DNA from: G963667675 sp963667675
Lineage (GTDB): Bacteria > Chloroflexota > Dehalococcoidia > Lucifugimonadales > UBA3495
Reading direction: 5' to 3'
Assembly (NCBI GenBank): GCA_963667675.1
Contig: OY763929.1
Span: 310,001-374,000 of the forward strand
DNA: 64,000 bases
In this document: piece after piece, positions 40,531-50,216 of the stretch
Layout: every line of letters begins with the position of its first letter
How positions within the stretch are numbered: the stretch's first letter is position 1
The notes under the pieces: model-generated
Seen by the model: the letters and a program-made list of their open reading frames with translations, nothing else
What the model was told of the DNA's origin: nothing
Databases searched by the model: none
Program-made: the position numbers and the translations under genes

Positions 40531-40772
40531 GGGACCTCCTCGTTGGACACTGCTATGCACAATACTCCGGCAACTCTAACACCCCCTTGTCCAAGGCGCA
40601 ATTCGGGCCCGGTGTTCCGCTTACTTAACACCTATTGGAGAGTCACCAAGTTCAGCCGAGGCCTTCACCTTTCTGGCCTCTAGAGCATCTGTAATACAAT
40701 GTGACGCCTGCGGCGGCGGTTGGGCTTTAGGGCATGAGGCCCGGCGGCTTTTTTCGAGGGGGTATAAGAGCA

Positions 40773-42185
40773 ATGACTCAGAACAGCGACATGGGACGGC
40801 AACAACAACCGGGGCTGGCAGCGGACGGGGAGCAGCCACAGGCCATAACCTTGGACGAGGCGGCAGAGATTGCCGATGACGTTCAGCAGTTAATCAAGGC
40901 CGGGGACGCTACGTCGGCGTGGGAACGGATGCGCAGGCTGCACCCGGCGGACATCGGCAGCATTGTGGCGGGTCTGCCAAGCACGAGCAGGCAAGCACTT
41001 GTGCGGGTGATGTCGCCGGAAACGGTCACATGGATATTGCGGCAGATGAACCCGGTAGAAGCAGGACGGGTGGGGGCGCGGCTGGGGTCTCACATATTGT
41101 CTTCGGCGTTGGGGCAGGTCCACCCGCGGGTGGCGATGGAAACGCTGCGGAGGCTGCCGAGGATGCGGGCCCGCGAAGTGGTGGAGGCCCTGGACGCTCC
41201 ACTGGAAGACCCGCACCTGCTGTCTCATCCGCCCGACACGGCGGGCTCGTTGATGGTATCGGAGTTTCCGGTGGTGGGCATAGACGCCGATGCTAGAGCG
41301 GCGAGGGAAAGCTTGAGGTTACAGGGCGACAACAGGTACAAATTCACCCACGTACTAACGGTAGATGACGCGGGCCAGCCGGCAGGAGAGGCGGCGTTGG
41401 CAGACCTAGCGTTGGCGGCCAATGAAACGCCGGTCCGTTCATTCGTGTTGCCGTCGGTGGCGACGGCCACGGTGGAAACTCCTGACGAGGAGTGCGCCCG
41501 GCTGCAACGGCATTACAACCTGACCCAGTTGCCTGTGCAGGACGGGGAGCGGTTGGTGGGGGTTATCCTGGCGGAGTCGTTGCTGAAGGCGACTGTGGAG
41601 GAAGACACAAGGCAGATGCTTCAGGTGGCCAGCGTGGCGGGAGAAACGGTGGACGGGCCGCTGCAGGGGTCGGTACGGGCAAGGTTGCCCTGGCTTACGG
41701 TGAACCTGGCAACAACGTTTCTCTCGGCGGTGACGGTGGCGTTATTCGAGTCGACCTTGGCGCAGGTAGTGGTGCTGGCGGCGTTTCTGCCGGTGGTGGC
41801 AGGGCAAGGAGGCATCGGGGGAACCCAGACCTTGACGTTGATAGTTCGGGCGATGGCCCTGGGTGAACTGGTTGGAGTAAAGGCGGTGCGGCTGCTGGCT
41901 AGGGAAGCGTCGCTGGGGCTGTTGCATGGGCTAATCCTGGGGGTGTTGGTGGCGGCGGTGGCTGTCGTTTGGCAACAGAACCTTGCCTTGGGACTGGTGC
42001 TGGGACTGGCGATGTTCGGAAACATGGTCATTGCCGGGTCGGTCGGGGCCGGGGTGCCCCTTTTGCTGAAGCGCATAGGCGTGGACCCGGCGGTGGCGTC
42101 TGCGGTAATAGTCACTACGTTCACCGACGTGCTGGGGTTCCTGTTGTTCCTTGGAATCGCCACTGCTGCCATAGGAGCGCTCTAG
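40773..42185 (+). CDS. mgtE: MgtE-type magnesium transporter
   Basis: The 470-residue protein has an N-terminal helical MgtE_N domain (residues about 30-130, LHPADIGSIVAGLPSTSRQA), two CBS domains (about 145-265, SHPPDTAGSLMVSEFPVVGI) and five membrane helices with VVAGQGGIGGTQTLTLIVRA near the pore and IVTTFTDVLGFLLFLGIA at the end. These match MgtE closely. The linker before the first membrane helix carries TVDGPLQGSVRARLPWLTVN. The leader contains a GAGGCC/GGCCTC hairpin and a GGGC/GCCC hairpin with a T-run; I cannot tell whether an M-box is present. Confidence 0.88.
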   Translation: MTQNSDMGRQQQPGLAADGEQPQAITLDEAAEIADDVQQLIKAGDATSAWERMRRLHPADIGSIVAGLPSTSRQALVRVMSPETVTWILRQMNPVEAGRVGARLGSHILSSALGQVHPRVAMETLRRLPRMRAREVVEALDAPLEDPHLLSHPPDTAGSLMVSEFPVVGIDADARAARESLRLQGDNRYKFTHVLTVDDAGQPAGEAALADLALAANETPVRSFVLPSVATATVETPDEECARLQRHYNLTQLPVQDGERLVGVILAESLLKATVEEDTRQMLQVASVAGETVDGPLQGSVRARLPWLTVNLATTFLSAVTVALFESTLAQVVVLAAFLPVVAGQGGIGGTQTLTLIVRAMALGELVGVKAVRLLAREASLGLLHGLILGVLVAAVAVVWQQNLALGLVLGLAMFGNMVIAGSVGAGVPLLLKRIGVDPAVASAVIVTTFTDVLGFLLFLGIATAAIGAL

Positions 42186-44279
42186 TTGTTGGCAAGGATG
42201 ATGCAGTTTCTTAGACCAAGCCCGACGCTGACGGACGGGGACGTGAGGCGGAGCATGACCCTGCTGGTGTGGGAGGGCGCCGGGTCGAGCGCGATGTTCA
42301 GCCTGGGAAGCGGCGGGTTCATGGCGGCCTACGCCCTGGCGCTGGGAGCGAGCAACCTGCAGGTGGGGATTCTCGCGGCGTTGCCGCTTTTGGCGCAGAT
42401 TCTGCAGTTTCCGGTGATTCTGGCGATAGAGAGGTTTCGAGCGAGAAAGCTGCTGGGGGTCCCGGCCCTGGCCGCAATGCACTTGATGTGGGTCCCAATT
42501 GGCGCCGTCCCGTTTGTGTTGGAGACGCCAGGGACAGCGGCGATTACAGCTGTAATCGTGCTGTTGGCGATTCGCGGCCTGTTTTCATCGGTGTGGGTAA
42601 CGTCGTGGGCCAGTTGGATACGGGACGTGGTGCCACAGGGTGCGCTGGGGCGCTATCAGGGGAGAAGGCTGGCGATCATAGCCGGAACCGTAGCGGTGGT
42701 GGGGCTAGGTGGGAGCTTCTTCGTCCGATGGTGGGAAGGGGCGGTATCTCCAGAGAACGCCATATTCGGGTACTCGATACTGTTGATCGGGGGAGTGCTG
42801 GTATTCGGCGTTTTCAGCTCCGTTTCGGCAAGCAGGGCCAAAGAGCCGTTGATGCCGGCGGCAGCCGAGTCGGGGCGTTCGGCAATCAGCATCCTGGTCG
42901 AGCCGCTGCGGGACAAGAACTTTTCTCAGTTGGTGCGATTTCTATTCGTTTGGAGCATTACGTCGAACCTGGCGATCCCATTCTTTGCAGTGTACATGCT
43001 TACGGAACTGGGACTGTCGCTGCCCGTGGTGATCGCATTTACGGTGGTTGGGCAAGTATCAAACATAGCGTTTGTGCGAGTGTGGGGCCCGATGGCGGAC
43101 CGCGTTGGCAGCAAGCCGGTGCTTTCACTGTCGGCATCGCTTTATTTGCTGGTTATTCTGGGTTGGGTGTTTACGGCGTACCCGGAGCGGCACTCGTTGA
43201 CGTTGCCTCTCCTGGGAGTTCTGCACCTTTTCGCTGGAGTTGCAGCCGCCGGGGTCACGCTGGCGGTCAACACCATCGCGCTCAAGGTCGCGCCGGAGGA
43301 AAAGGCCACGGCGTTTCTAGGGACATCAAGCATAGCAACCAACGTGGGGGCAGGCATTGGGCCAATCGCCGGGGGGCTGCTGGCAGACTTCTTCTCGGTA
43401 AGGTCGCTGACCGTCGATTTCAGTTGGATATCGCCCAGCGGAGCGCTGGAGTTGCAAGCTGTGTCCTTGGGAGGATTCGACTTCCTGTTCGTGATAGCTT
43501 TCGCCGTGGGGCTGTTGTCGCTGAACCTGCTGATAGCACTACAGGAGGAGGGGGAGTTGCCGAGGCAGATGGCCTTGAGCGAGCTAACGGGCCGTATCGA
43601 GCCGCTGGCGCGGGCGGTGTCGTCGGTACCGGGCTTGGGAGCAGCGTCGGCCTTCTCCTACGGGTACCTGAAGCGGGTGCCGGGAGCGGACGTGGCCATT
43701 GGGGTGACGGCTTACGAGATAGCGGCGGCGGCGCAGGCGGCGGCGAGGTCGGCTACTCGGGGAAGGATGCTGGTCCGGGACGTGGCCAGGTCGGTGCGGT
43801 CCGTAGTGGAGCAAGCTGTGGACGACGTCCAGAACATAGGGTCACAGGGTACGGAATTGGCCCGGCACGCAACCCGGGGAGCGGTACAAACGGGCGGCGA
43901 CTTGGCGGGCCCGGCCGGCCGGGTTGTGCAAGGGTCTGTTTTAGGCACGTTACGAGCGTTGAACGGCCAACCGGTGGCGAATGAGGAGGCGCTACGGGGG
44001 GCTGGCTACGGCGTGGTGCAGGGGGCGTTCGAGGCGGGGCATGATGCGGCCGAAGCAGCTACAAATGCGTTGGAGGCGGCGCGACAGGCGGCGGATGAGT
44101 TGGGGATGGAGAGTGATGAGGCGGCAAGAGCGATGGCTGAGGGTATTCTAGAAGCGGCTGCGGCTTCCGGAGAAGACGCACTGTTGAAGGTGCAGGAGGC
44201 ATTGCCGGAGGAACTGTCGGGGCCGGAAACAGGAGAGGAGGGCGAAGATGGTCTCAGCAGCCCCAGCAACAAATCGTAA
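42186..44279 (+). CDS. MFS transporter with a long alanine-rich C-terminal extension
   Basis: Residues 1-460 form a twelve-helix major facilitator domain (GAGSSAMFSLGSGGFMAAYA, VWGPMADRVGSKPVLSLSA in the conserved loop, then GPIAGGLLADFFSVRSLTVD). After LNLLIALQEEGELP come about 235 residues of alanine-rich amphipathic helix with no membrane segment, repeating AARSATRGRMLVRDVARSVR and AAEAATNALEAARQAADELG. The extension is unusual for the family. The TTG start follows the mgtE stop directly (ATG at 42198 is possible). Substrate unknown. Confidence 0.8.
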   Translation: MLARMMQFLRPSPTLTDGDVRRSMTLLVWEGAGSSAMFSLGSGGFMAAYALALGASNLQVGILAALPLLAQILQFPVILAIERFRARKLLGVPALAAMHLMWVPIGAVPFVLETPGTAAITAVIVLLAIRGLFSSVWVTSWASWIRDVVPQGALGRYQGRRLAIIAGTVAVVGLGGSFFVRWWEGAVSPENAIFGYSILLIGGVLVFGVFSSVSASRAKEPLMPAAAESGRSAISILVEPLRDKNFSQLVRFLFVWSITSNLAIPFFAVYMLTELGLSLPVVIAFTVVGQVSNIAFVRVWGPMADRVGSKPVLSLSASLYLLVILGWVFTAYPERHSLTLPLLGVLHLFAGVAAAGVTLAVNTIALKVAPEEKATAFLGTSSIATNVGAGIGPIAGGLLADFFSVRSLTVDFSWISPSGALELQAVSLGGFDFLFVIAFAVGLLSLNLLIALQEEGELPRQMALSELTGRIEPLARAVSSVPGLGAASAFSYGYLKRVPGADVAIGVTAYEIAAAAQAAARSATRGRMLVRDVARSVRSVVEQAVDDVQNIGSQGTELARHATRGAVQTGGDLAGPAGRVVQGSVLGTLRALNGQPVANEEALRGAGYGVVQGAFEAGHDAAEAATNALEAARQAADELGMESDEAARAMAEGILEAAAASGEDALLKVQEALPEELSGPETGEEGEDGLSSPSNKS

Positions 44280-44442
44280 TTGGGCATAAGAGTTTCCGCG
44301 GCGGGATTCGAGGGGGGAGAACCTTCAATCTTCGGCTCCTTGGACACGGGAACATAGACCTAGCCCGGTGTTTTCCCCAACAATGGCCGGGTCTATAATG
44401 GAAATAGGACATAGCCAAGGGGTCCGTTGCAGGGAGCAAGGG

Positions 44443-45513
44443 ATGGAGATTCTAGAATACATGAACCAGTCGGGCCACGAGCAGTTGTTGATGTGCTCGG
44501 ACCCCGAGGCGGGCCTGAAGGCCGTGATTGCGCTGCACGACACGGCGATGGGTCCGGCGGCAGGCGGGACCCGAATGCGGGCCTATGAATCGGAAGATGC
44601 GGCGGTCAACGATGCCCTGCGGCTGTCCCACGCCATGACCTACAAGTGCGCCGCGGCGGGGCTGCCCCTGGGCGGCGGCAAGGCCGTGATCATCGGCGAC
44701 CCCCGCACCGAGAAGACCCCGGCGCTACTGCGGTCCTACGGCGGATTCGTCGAGACCCTGAGCGGACGCTACCTGACAACCACCGACGTGGGCACCACCA
44801 CCAAGGACCTGGAATACATCCGGCAGACCACCAGCCACGTGCTGGGGCTGCCGGTCACGCAGGGAGGCAGCGGCGACACGTCGGTCATGACGGGCCTGGG
44901 GATCTACATGGGCATGAAGGCCTGCGCCGAAGAAGTGTGGGGGTCGGACTCGCTGGCGGGCAAAAGGGTGAACGTGCAGGGGTTCGGCAAGGTGGCCGTG
45001 CATCTGTCGGAGCACTTGCTGGAAGACGATGCCAGGCTGCTGGTGACCGACGTGCAGGAAGAGGCACTGGACCGGGCTCGGGACATGGGCATAGACGTGG
45101 TCGCCCCGGAGAAAATCATAAGCGCTGAGTGCGACATCTTGGCCCCCTGCGCGCTGGGCGGCGTGCTCAACAGCCAGAGCATCCCGCGGCTGCAATGCAG
45201 GGTCGTAGCCGGCGGGGCCAACAACCAGCTTCTGAGCCCGGAGGACGGTGAGGAGATACACAGGCGGGGAATCCTCTATGCGCCGGACTACATCGTGAAC
45301 GCGGGCGGCATAATCAACGCCGCGGCGGAAGTGGGAGCGACGTACAGCGAGGAGAGGGCGAGGGAGCAGACCGAGCGCATCTACGAGACGGTGGGGCGGG
45401 TCATCGGAATCTCGAAACACGAGGAGATATCGACGGCTAGGGCGGCCGACCATATAGCGGCGCAGCGGCTGGCTTCGGCGCGGGCGGTGCGCAGGCTGCA
45501 CCGGCTGGGGTAG
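44443..45513 (+). CDS. Leucine dehydrogenase (Glu/Leu/Phe/Val dehydrogenase family)
   Basis: This 356-residue enzyme oxidatively deaminates branched-chain or aromatic amino acids. It shows GPAAGGTRMRAYESEDAAVN, the catalytic lysines in MTYKCAAAGLPLGGGKAVII, the Rossmann motif VQGFGKVAVHLSEHLLEDDA and VAGGANNQL. Length equals leucine dehydrogenases. ATG at 44443 has an AGGGAG-type site; the frame opens further up but without one. Its substrates would feed acyl-CoA catabolism that fits the MaoC/SDR cluster downstream. Confidence 0.9.
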   Translation: MEILEYMNQSGHEQLLMCSDPEAGLKAVIALHDTAMGPAAGGTRMRAYESEDAAVNDALRLSHAMTYKCAAAGLPLGGGKAVIIGDPRTEKTPALLRSYGGFVETLSGRYLTTTDVGTTTKDLEYIRQTTSHVLGLPVTQGGSGDTSVMTGLGIYMGMKACAEEVWGSDSLAGKRVNVQGFGKVAVHLSEHLLEDDARLLVTDVQEEALDRARDMGIDVVAPEKIISAECDILAPCALGGVLNSQSIPRLQCRVVAGGANNQLLSPEDGEEIHRRGILYAPDYIVNAGGIINAAAEVGATYSEERAREQTERIYETVGRVIGISKHEEISTARAADHIAAQRLASARAVRRLHRLG

Positions 45514-45595
45514 GGCGGCCCCCAGGCGGGCCGATTGTTGACACGAATTAGGGCTAACGGTAGACTTTGCCCAGAATTAGCCTCAGGGGAATTTC

Positions 45596-46054
45596 ATGTC
45601 TACGACAACGCCATTGATCACCGACGAGATGCGGCAGCAGGCCATAGGGCTGGAAGGCTCCCCGGTGACGCTAGAGGTGGAAAAGGGGGCGATAATCAAG
45701 TTCGCCCAGGCCATCGGGGACGACAATCCGCTCTACAACGACGAGGTGGCAGCCCGCCAGAGCAGGTACGGCGGCCTGATCGCTCCGCCGACGTTCCTGA
45801 GGACTGTGGTATCAACCCGCCCGCCGTTGCCCTTTACCCTGCCCTTCGAACGGCATTTGGACGGGGGCAGCGTGTGGGAGTACTTCGAACCCGTTAGAGC
45901 GGGCGACCGGATCACCGCCACCGCCAAGATCACCGACATCAAGGAACGGACCGGCGGCAGGGGTTTGATGGTCCTGATAACTGCGACCACGACCTACCGG
46001 AACCAATTCGGCCAGGTAGCGGCCACCCAGACCACCACCTCGATACAGTATTAG
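45596..46054 (+). CDS. MaoC N-terminal half (FAS1-like dehydratase) hot-dog protein
   Basis: The 152-residue hot-dog protein reads IKFAQAIGDDNPLYNDEVAA and YGGLIAPPTFLRTVV, the signature of FAS1/MaoC N-terminal dehydratase halves. It pairs with the next gene, which carries the catalytic C-terminal half; together they form a heterodimeric enoyl-CoA hydratase. A gap of 13 bases separates them. The acyl-CoA substrate is unknown. Confidence 0.85.
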   Translation: MSTTTPLITDEMRQQAIGLEGSPVTLEVEKGAIIKFAQAIGDDNPLYNDEVAARQSRYGGLIAPPTFLRTVVSTRPPLPFTLPFERHLDGGSVWEYFEPVRAGDRITATAKITDIKERTGGRGLMVLITATTTYRNQFGQVAATQTTTSIQY

Positions 46055-46067
46055 GGGCAGGCACACT

Positions 46068-46511
46068 ATGGAGCAGATTTACTGGGAAGACGTTGAAGAG
46101 GGCATGGACTTGCCGGCCCTGGTGAAGGAGCCGACGACGCAGCAACTGGTCAAATACGCCGGAGCCTCGGGCGATTACTACCAGATTCACTACGACAAGG
46201 ACTTCGCCCAAAGCACGGGCCTGGACGACGTAATCATCCACGGGGCCCTGAAGAACGCTTTTCTAGGCCAGATGGTGACCCAATGGATGGGGCCGCAGGG
46301 CAACTTAAAGCGGCTGGCCTGCCAGTACCGCGGCATGGACTTCCCCGGTCAGACGGCGACGATAAGGGGCGCAGTGACCCGCAAATACCAGCAGGACGGA
46401 GAGAACCTGGTGGACTGCGACGTCTGGATGGAAAATCCAGAGTCGCAACGGACGACTCCGGGGTCTGCCACCGTGTCCCTGCCGTCCCGCTCGGCGGCCG
46501 GCAGTCCTTAG
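46068..46511 (+). CDS. MaoC C-terminal half (enoyl-CoA hydratase) hot-dog protein
   Basis: This 147-residue protein carries the hydratase motif YAGASGDYYQIHYDKDFAQS, with the Asp/His pair of R-specific hydratases, and VIIHGALKNAFLGQMVTQWM. It follows the N-terminal-half gene, as in steroid- and acyl-CoA-degrading clusters. The C-terminus is proline/serine-rich. Expected reaction: reversible hydration of a trans-2-enoyl-CoA. Confidence 0.87.
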   Translation: MEQIYWEDVEEGMDLPALVKEPTTQQLVKYAGASGDYYQIHYDKDFAQSTGLDDVIIHGALKNAFLGQMVTQWMGPQGNLKRLACQYRGMDFPGQTATIRGAVTRKYQQDGENLVDCDVWMENPESQRTTPGSATVSLPSRSAAGSP

Positions 46512-46720
46512 TTGCTGTCCGCCGGGGTCTGACCGAGTACAGTCCCGGCAAGACCGGCAATAGACGCGTTGATGCGGGCCATTCGAAGGGGACCAACGGC
46601 TTGGCCGTGGAGCGACCGTCCCGGCAAAAACCCTCATGAACGGAGAAGCGCTACATTCAGGCCCGGTTTGCGCCCGCGCACGGCGGCTTTGAAGCAGGCG
46701 ATATCACCTAAGGAGACGGC

Positions 46721-47653
46721 ATGACAGACTCTCTGCAAGGCAAAGTAGCCATTGTTACCGGCGCCGGCCGGGGGATAGGCCGCGGGGTAGCCATCATGAT
46801 GGCCGAGGAAGGGGCCAAGGTGGTGGTGGTGGACCCCGGCGTCAACGTGGACGGCAGCGGAGCGGACCAGTCCGTAGCCGAGTTGGTGGCGACGGAGATA
46901 AACGACGCCGGAGGGACCGCGGTGGTCTGCACCGAGTCGGTGACCTCCATGGAAGGCGGCGAAAAGATAATCCAGGCGGCCATAGACAACTTCGGCAAGC
47001 TGGACATAGTGGTGACCTGCCACGGCATCCTGAGGGACAGGATGATTTTCAACATGACCGAGCAGGAGTGGGACGACGTTATTTCCGTCCACCTGAAGGG
47101 CACGTTCACGGTGGTGAAGCACGCCTGCATCCTGTTCCGTCAGCAGCGGTCGGGGAGGATCATCACGTTCAGTTCCGAGACCGGGTTGATGGGCAACTCG
47201 GGCCAGGCCAACTACGGGGCGGCCAAGTCGGGCATAGCCGGGTTCACCAAGGTCGTTGCCCGGGACATGGGGCGCTACGGCGTGACCGCCAACTCGATTG
47301 CCCCCAGGGCCAACACCCGCATGATTGGGAGCATACCGACCGAGTCCTCCCAAATCAGGTCCCAGGGGGGCCAGCTCCCCAAGATAGAAGGCGCCCCACC
47401 CATCCAGGAAATGGACCCCGACGACGTGGCCCCATTTGTCTGCTACCTGGCCAGCGACTATGCGGCGAACATCAACGCCCAGACCTTCATGGTGTACGGC
47501 AGCCAAGTATCCCTGATGTCCCAGCCGCGGCCAGAGAAGGCCATCTACGAGCCGTCGGGCCGTTGGTCGTTGGACGACCTGGCGCCGCTGGCCGAGAATT
47601 TCCTGACCAAGGACATCTTCAACCCGGCGCCGGCGACCGCGCCGAGGGAGTGA
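46721..47653 (+). CDS. Short-chain dehydrogenase/reductase, copy 1
   Basis: This 310-residue classical SDR has the NAD-binding VTGAGRGIGRGVAIMMAEEG (residues 13-32), NMTEQEWDDVISVHLKGTFT, and the catalytic YGAAKSGIAGFTKVVARDMG (Tyr and Lys). The C-terminal 90 residues are extended over ordinary SDRs. It is very similar to copy 2 at 48090 over the first 200 residues (DPGVNVDGSGADQSV, YGVTANSI). Copy 2 and a retropepsin-like gene follow. Expected role: oxidation of hydroxyacyl-CoA made by MaoC. Confidence 0.88.
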   Translation: MTDSLQGKVAIVTGAGRGIGRGVAIMMAEEGAKVVVVDPGVNVDGSGADQSVAELVATEINDAGGTAVVCTESVTSMEGGEKIIQAAIDNFGKLDIVVTCHGILRDRMIFNMTEQEWDDVISVHLKGTFTVVKHACILFRQQRSGRIITFSSETGLMGNSGQANYGAAKSGIAGFTKVVARDMGRYGVTANSIAPRANTRMIGSIPTESSQIRSQGGQLPKIEGAPPIQEMDPDDVAPFVCYLASDYAANINAQTFMVYGSQVSLMSQPRPEKAIYEPSGRWSLDDLAPLAENFLTKDIFNPAPATAPRE

Positions 47654-47660
47654 CCCGCTG

Positions 47661-48062
47661 ATGGGAACGTTCCATTGGCCGCTGACGGTGTTGAGCGCCG
47701 ACGGAGACCGGGAGGAGACGGTGGAAGCCCTGGTGGACACCGGGGCAACCTACACCTCGCTGCCCGCTTCACTATTGGCGCGGCTAGGCGTAGTCCAGCA
47801 GCGTCACCTGGAGTTCGAGCTGGCCAACGGGGAGGTCATCGAGCAGGCAATCGGGTTCGCCACGGTACGCATTGAAGGTGTGACTGCTCCGACCATCGTA
47901 GTTTTCGCCGATGACGATGCACTCCCGTTAATGGGCGCTCATGCCCTGGAAGGGGTCACCATGGCGGTGGACCCGGTGGGTAAGCGCCTGTTGCCTACCA
48001 GAGCGCTCTTGATGCGAGAGCAGGGGTCCAATCCGCCGGATGGGCCCAGTTCACCCCGTTAA
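47661..48062 (+). CDS. Retropepsin-like aspartic protease domain protein, second copy
   Basis: The 133-residue protein has the catalytic ALVDTGATYTSLPASLLARL and a later PLMGAHALEGVTM, the two hallmark segments of retropepsins; a beta-rich remainder surrounds them. It starts seven bases after SDR copy 1 and ends 27 bases before copy 2, so it is embedded in the operon. Function unknown. It resembles the gene at 25634 in fold but is divergent. Confidence 0.78.
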   Translation: MGTFHWPLTVLSADGDREETVEALVDTGATYTSLPASLLARLGVVQQRHLEFELANGEVIEQAIGFATVRIEGVTAPTIVVFADDDALPLMGAHALEGVTMAVDPVGKRLLPTRALLMREQGSNPPDGPSSPR

Positions 48063-48089
48063 ACTAATTTGCCGTGAGGTAGCGTATAA

Positions 48090-49007
48090 ATGGGCAACCT
48101 TTTACAGGACAAAGTAGCCATCGTGACCGGGTCAGGCCGCGGCATCGGCCGGGGCATAGCCATGCTGATGGCCGAGGAAGGGGCCAAGGTGGTGGTGGTG
48201 GATCCCGGCGTAAACGTGGACGGCTCCGGGGCGGACCATTCAATCGCCCAGCAGGTGGTGTCGGAGATAGAGGAAGCGGGTGGGACGGCCGTAGCCTGCA
48301 CCGAGTCGGTGGCAACCATGGAAGGGGGAGAGAAGATCGTCCAGACGGCGATAGACAGCTTCGGCAAGCTGGACATCGTGGTCACCGTGGCGGGGATATT
48401 GCGGGACCGCATGATATTCAACATGACCGAACAAGAATGGGACGACGTAATAGCCGTCCACTTGAAGGGCACGTTCACGATAGTGAAGCACGCCTGCATC
48501 CTGTTCCGGCAGCAGCGCTCCGGGAGGATAATCACGTTCAGTTCGACGTCGGGCCTATACGGCAACTCGGGGCAGTCCAACTACGGCGCGGCCAAGGACG
48601 GCATTGCCGGGTTCACCCGGGTGGTCGCCAGGGACATGGGCCGCTACGGGGTCACGGCCAACGCCATCTCCCCCACGGCCAACACCCGCATGATTGGGAG
48701 CATTCCCGAGGACGCGGCCAGCCTGCGGGCCGCCCGGGGCATCAGCCGAGCCTCGCCGACAATGAGGGGCGGGCCCGACGACATTGCGCCGATGGCGACC
48801 TGGCTGGCCTCGGACGCGGCGGCCCACGTCAACGGCCACGTGTTCCACGTAACCGAGGGGTTGGTGACGCTGCTCAACGAGCCTGAGCCGGTCAAGATCA
48901 TCAACAAACCGGGGAAATGGACGGTGGAGGAACTGGCCAAAGTGATGCCCGTCACCATAGGGTTCGAACTGCACAACCCGGCCCCGGACCAGACGCCCGC
49001 CTCCTAA
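48090..49007 (+). CDS. Short-chain dehydrogenase/reductase, copy 2
   Basis: This 305-residue protein has VTGSGRGIGRGIAMLMAEEG, KLDIVVTVAGILRDRMIFN, the catalytic NYGAAKDGIAGFTRVVARDM and a C-terminal extension with VNGHVFHVTEGLVTLLNEPE. It differs from copy 1 mainly after residue 200, where substrate binding lies. Ends 13 bases before the LLM oxidoreductase. Confidence 0.88.
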   Translation: MGNLLQDKVAIVTGSGRGIGRGIAMLMAEEGAKVVVVDPGVNVDGSGADHSIAQQVVSEIEEAGGTAVACTESVATMEGGEKIVQTAIDSFGKLDIVVTVAGILRDRMIFNMTEQEWDDVIAVHLKGTFTIVKHACILFRQQRSGRIITFSSTSGLYGNSGQSNYGAAKDGIAGFTRVVARDMGRYGVTANAISPTANTRMIGSIPEDAASLRAARGISRASPTMRGGPDDIAPMATWLASDAAAHVNGHVFHVTEGLVTLLNEPEPVKIINKPGKWTVEELAKVMPVTIGFELHNPAPDQTPAS

Positions 49008-49020
49008 GAGAAATACGACC

Positions 49021-50175
49021 ATGATTCATAACTTTTCGGCATCCTACGCCGGCTGCATCGTCGACGACAACGTCGGGTTTGAAGGCACACTGGCCAACGA
49101 CCGTTGGTACTCCAACGAGGCGCTGGTGCAGACCTTCGACTGGGCCCTGGACATTGCCCAGCACATGGACGGGCTGGGATACAAAGAGTTCTGGATGGCC
49201 GAGCACCATTTCCAGCACGAGGGCTATGAGGGCATCCCCAACCTGCTGATGCTGGGCCTGTACTTGGCGACCCAGACCAAGAACCTGCGCTTTGGCTGCG
49301 GCTTCAACATAGTCCCCATGTGGCATCCGCTGCGCCTGGCCGAGGACTTTGCCGTTGCGGACATTCTGACCAAGGGCAGGGTGATATTCGGGGTTGGCCG
49401 CGGCTACCACACCAGGGAGGTGGAGACCTTCGGCGCGCCGATGCTGGACGGAGACGCCAACCGCAGCCTGTTCGAGGAGCAAGTGGAACTCATCCTCAAG
49501 GCGTTTCGTGAGGAATCGTTCTCCCACCAAGGCGAGCACTACCAGATTCCGCCTCCAGTGCCGTACCGGGGCTACACCCTGGAGAAGCTCAGCCTGGTGC
49601 CCCGGCCCATCAGCCAGCCGGTGGAGGTGTGGCAGCCCTTCGTCAGCCCCAACCCCAGGGGCGTCAATTTCATGGCCAGAAACGAAATTAAGCCCCTGAT
49701 CGCCACGGTGCCCGACAGAGTGCTGAGGGAGCGCATGGAGATGTTCCAGCAGGCGGCAGCGGACCACGGCCGGGAGCTGCAGCTTGGCGAGGACGCGGCT
49801 ATAGGCTACCGCTTCTTCATCGCGGAGACCCAGGAAAAGGCCATTGAAAAGGCCCGGCCCTACTTCGAGGAGGGGATGAAGTTCGGCGCTCCCCTGGGGA
49901 TAATGAACATGCCGCCGGACCAGATCGCGGCTATAGAAAACCGCGGCAGAACCCGGGGGGTTGTGTTGCCGACCCTGGAGGACGCGGCCGCCGGGCACGC
50001 CTGGCTGTGCGGCCCGCCCGAACTAATAGTCGAACACCTCAAGCAGGTGGAACAGGACTATCCGGGCATCGAGCGGGTGAACCTTGGCTCGGCGATGGGC
50101 ATGCCCCGGGAGCTGCTCAAGGAGCAACTGTCCATGTTCGCCGAAGAGGTTATGCCGGCTTTTTCGGGGAGCTAG
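49021..50175 (+). CDS. LLM class flavin- or F420-dependent oxidoreductase, copy 1
   Basis: This 384-residue luciferase-like TIM barrel has FWMAEHHFQHEGYEGIPNLL, the flavin pocket CGFNIVPMWHPLRLAEDFAV and FGVGRGYHTREVETFG. It is paralogous to the protein at 57036. Members oxidise diverse organic substrates with FMN and O2 or with F420. An F420:NADPH reductase gene elsewhere in the window makes F420 use possible. Ends the MaoC-SDR-LLM operon. Confidence 0.88.
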   Translation: MIHNFSASYAGCIVDDNVGFEGTLANDRWYSNEALVQTFDWALDIAQHMDGLGYKEFWMAEHHFQHEGYEGIPNLLMLGLYLATQTKNLRFGCGFNIVPMWHPLRLAEDFAVADILTKGRVIFGVGRGYHTREVETFGAPMLDGDANRSLFEEQVELILKAFREESFSHQGEHYQIPPPVPYRGYTLEKLSLVPRPISQPVEVWQPFVSPNPRGVNFMARNEIKPLIATVPDRVLRERMEMFQQAAADHGRELQLGEDAAIGYRFFIAETQEKAIEKARPYFEEGMKFGAPLGIMNMPPDQIAAIENRGRTRGVVLPTLEDAAAGHAWLCGPPELIVEHLKQVEQDYPGIERVNLGSAMGMPRELLKEQLSMFAEEVMPAFSGS

Positions 50176-50216
50176 GCGCCTCGGTTCCGTTCTCATTTAG
50201 GGTTTGCGCCTTCACC

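Noticed and set aside
40640..40772. M-box magnesium riboswitch before mgtE
   Set aside because: Short hairpins and a T-run are visible but the conserved M-box core could not be recognised by eye.
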